From Methylotuvimicrobium buryatense 5G (GTDB lineage: Bacteria > Pseudomonadota > Gammaproteobacteria > Methylococcales > Methylomonadaceae), in contig NZ_KB455575.1 in NCBI RefSeq assembly GCF_000341735.1, forward strand, positions 4,529,973 through 4,593,972: 64,000 bases of DNA, in the 5' to 3' direction. Below, one piece after another: positions 63,541 to 64,000 of the stretch (positions are counted from its first letter, which is position 1; each line of letters opens with the position of its first letter). Position numbers and translations under genes: made by a program. Below the pieces are notes generated by a model. The model was not told the origin of the DNA. It saw only the letters and a list, made by a program, of their open reading frames with translations, and did no database searches.

Positions 63541-64000
63541 ATGAACAATCAATCAAGCATCCCCTCTTTAGAAAACTCTATTGTCGACGTGCAAGGCATT
63601 GCCGACTCGCGGCGTATTGCGATCGACAAGGTCGGCATCAAGGCGATTCGCCATCCGATACGGGTTAAAGATCGGTCGGTCGGCGAACAGCATACGATCG
63701 GTTTATTCGATATGTATGTCAATTTGCCGCACGACTTCAAAGGCACGCATATGTCGCGCTTCGTTGAGATTCTGAATCAACACGACCGCGAAATCAGCGT
63801 CGAATCGTTCGGCTTGATGCTCGAAGAAATGGTGCAGCGCTTGGATGCACAGTCGGGCTACATCGAAATGCAGTTTCCGTTTTTTATCGACAAAGCCGCG
63901 CCGGTCAGCGGCGTGCGCAGCCTGCTCGATTATCAAGTGAGCTTGATCGGCGAAATTGCCGGCAGTGAAGTGCAAACGCGTATCAAAGTCGTCGTCCCGG
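63541..64000 (+). CDS. folE2: Zinc-independent GTP cyclohydrolase FolE2 (cut by the window end)
   Basis: FolE2 (GCYH-IB) makes dihydroneopterin triphosphate and can replace the zinc-dependent FolE when zinc is scarce. Residues 1-153 are in the window: [69 protein letters not shown], which are typical of the family (key positions [15 protein letters not shown] and APVSG). The frame continues beyond 64000. It is the classic partner of COG0523 genes in zinc regulons and confirms the character of the island. Confidence 0.94.
   Translation, partial: MNNQSSIPSLENSIVDVQGIADSRRIAIDKVGIKAIRHPIRVKDRSVGEQHTIGLFDMYVNLPHDFKGTHMSRFVEILNQHDREISVESFGLMLEEMVQRLDAQSGYIEMQFPFFIDKAAPVSGVRSLLDYQVSLIGEIAGSEVQTRIKVVVP

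Overview
The window looks like part of the chromosome of a gammaproteobacterial methanotroph (order Methylococcales). The reasons are an Azotobacter-like molybdenum nitrogenase cluster, a formylmethanofuran dehydrogenase A-type gene (fhcA, the C1 pathway of methylotrophs), gammaproteobacterial envelope genes (tamAB, mltB, mltF), and many short palindromic mobile repeats. The genus is not resolved. All calls come from reading the sequence; no database search was run.

Region 1 (1-1900) is mobile-element debris: the 5' part of an IS66-type gene running off the window, an MFS gene cut off beside it, a palindromic element with an 11-bp target duplication, and an IS4-type transposase relic. Region 2 (1.9-21.9 kb) is the nif cluster. 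A plus-strand block carries nifE-nifN-nifX-DUF269-CCE_0567-fdxB-(36-aa membrane peptide)-nifW-nifZ-nifM-clpX2-grx/bolA-nifF and a Rieske gene broken by a stop. A minus-strand block carries nifH-nifD-nifK-nifT-ferredoxin-DUF6129-LRV protein-unknown. A cardiolipin synthase gene lies between them. Canonical sigma-54 promoters precede nifE, nifH and a divergent SIR2-like gene; perfect NifA sites (TGT-N10-ACA) precede nifE and the SIR2-like gene.

Region 3 (21.9-44.3 kb) is a looser region: proA, an IPT/TIG-domain protein, a DUF5710 protein, an HDOD-GAF-GGDEF protein, a ceramidase-like membrane protein, mltB, a DUF3530 protein, two paralogous secreted proteins, and a thioredoxin/DUF4266/DUF3570/ApbE group. 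It is full of MITE-like repeats, several nested in one another, and holds an IS110 element inserted in one of them. Region 4 (44.2-51.2 kb) has mltF and the tamA-tamB pair.

Region 5 (51.2-64 kb) reads as a zinc-starvation island. It has a small lipoprotein, a ZnuD-like TonB receptor with His/Asp-rich loops, a serine protease, three separate COG0523 metallochaperone GTPases, a DUF1826 protein, a small protein coupled to hisI, a ZIP transporter, a PIN/Phd toxin-antitoxin pair, fhcA, and folE2 (cut by the window end). Zur-box-like palindromes lie before the receptor and the first GTPase, and a weaker one before fhcA. The most unusual points are fhcA placed inside a zinc-economy locus and translationally coupled to a metallochaperone, the NifA/sigma-54-controlled SIR2-fold gene that lacks its catalytic histidine, and the glutaredoxin-BolA fusion in the nif operon.
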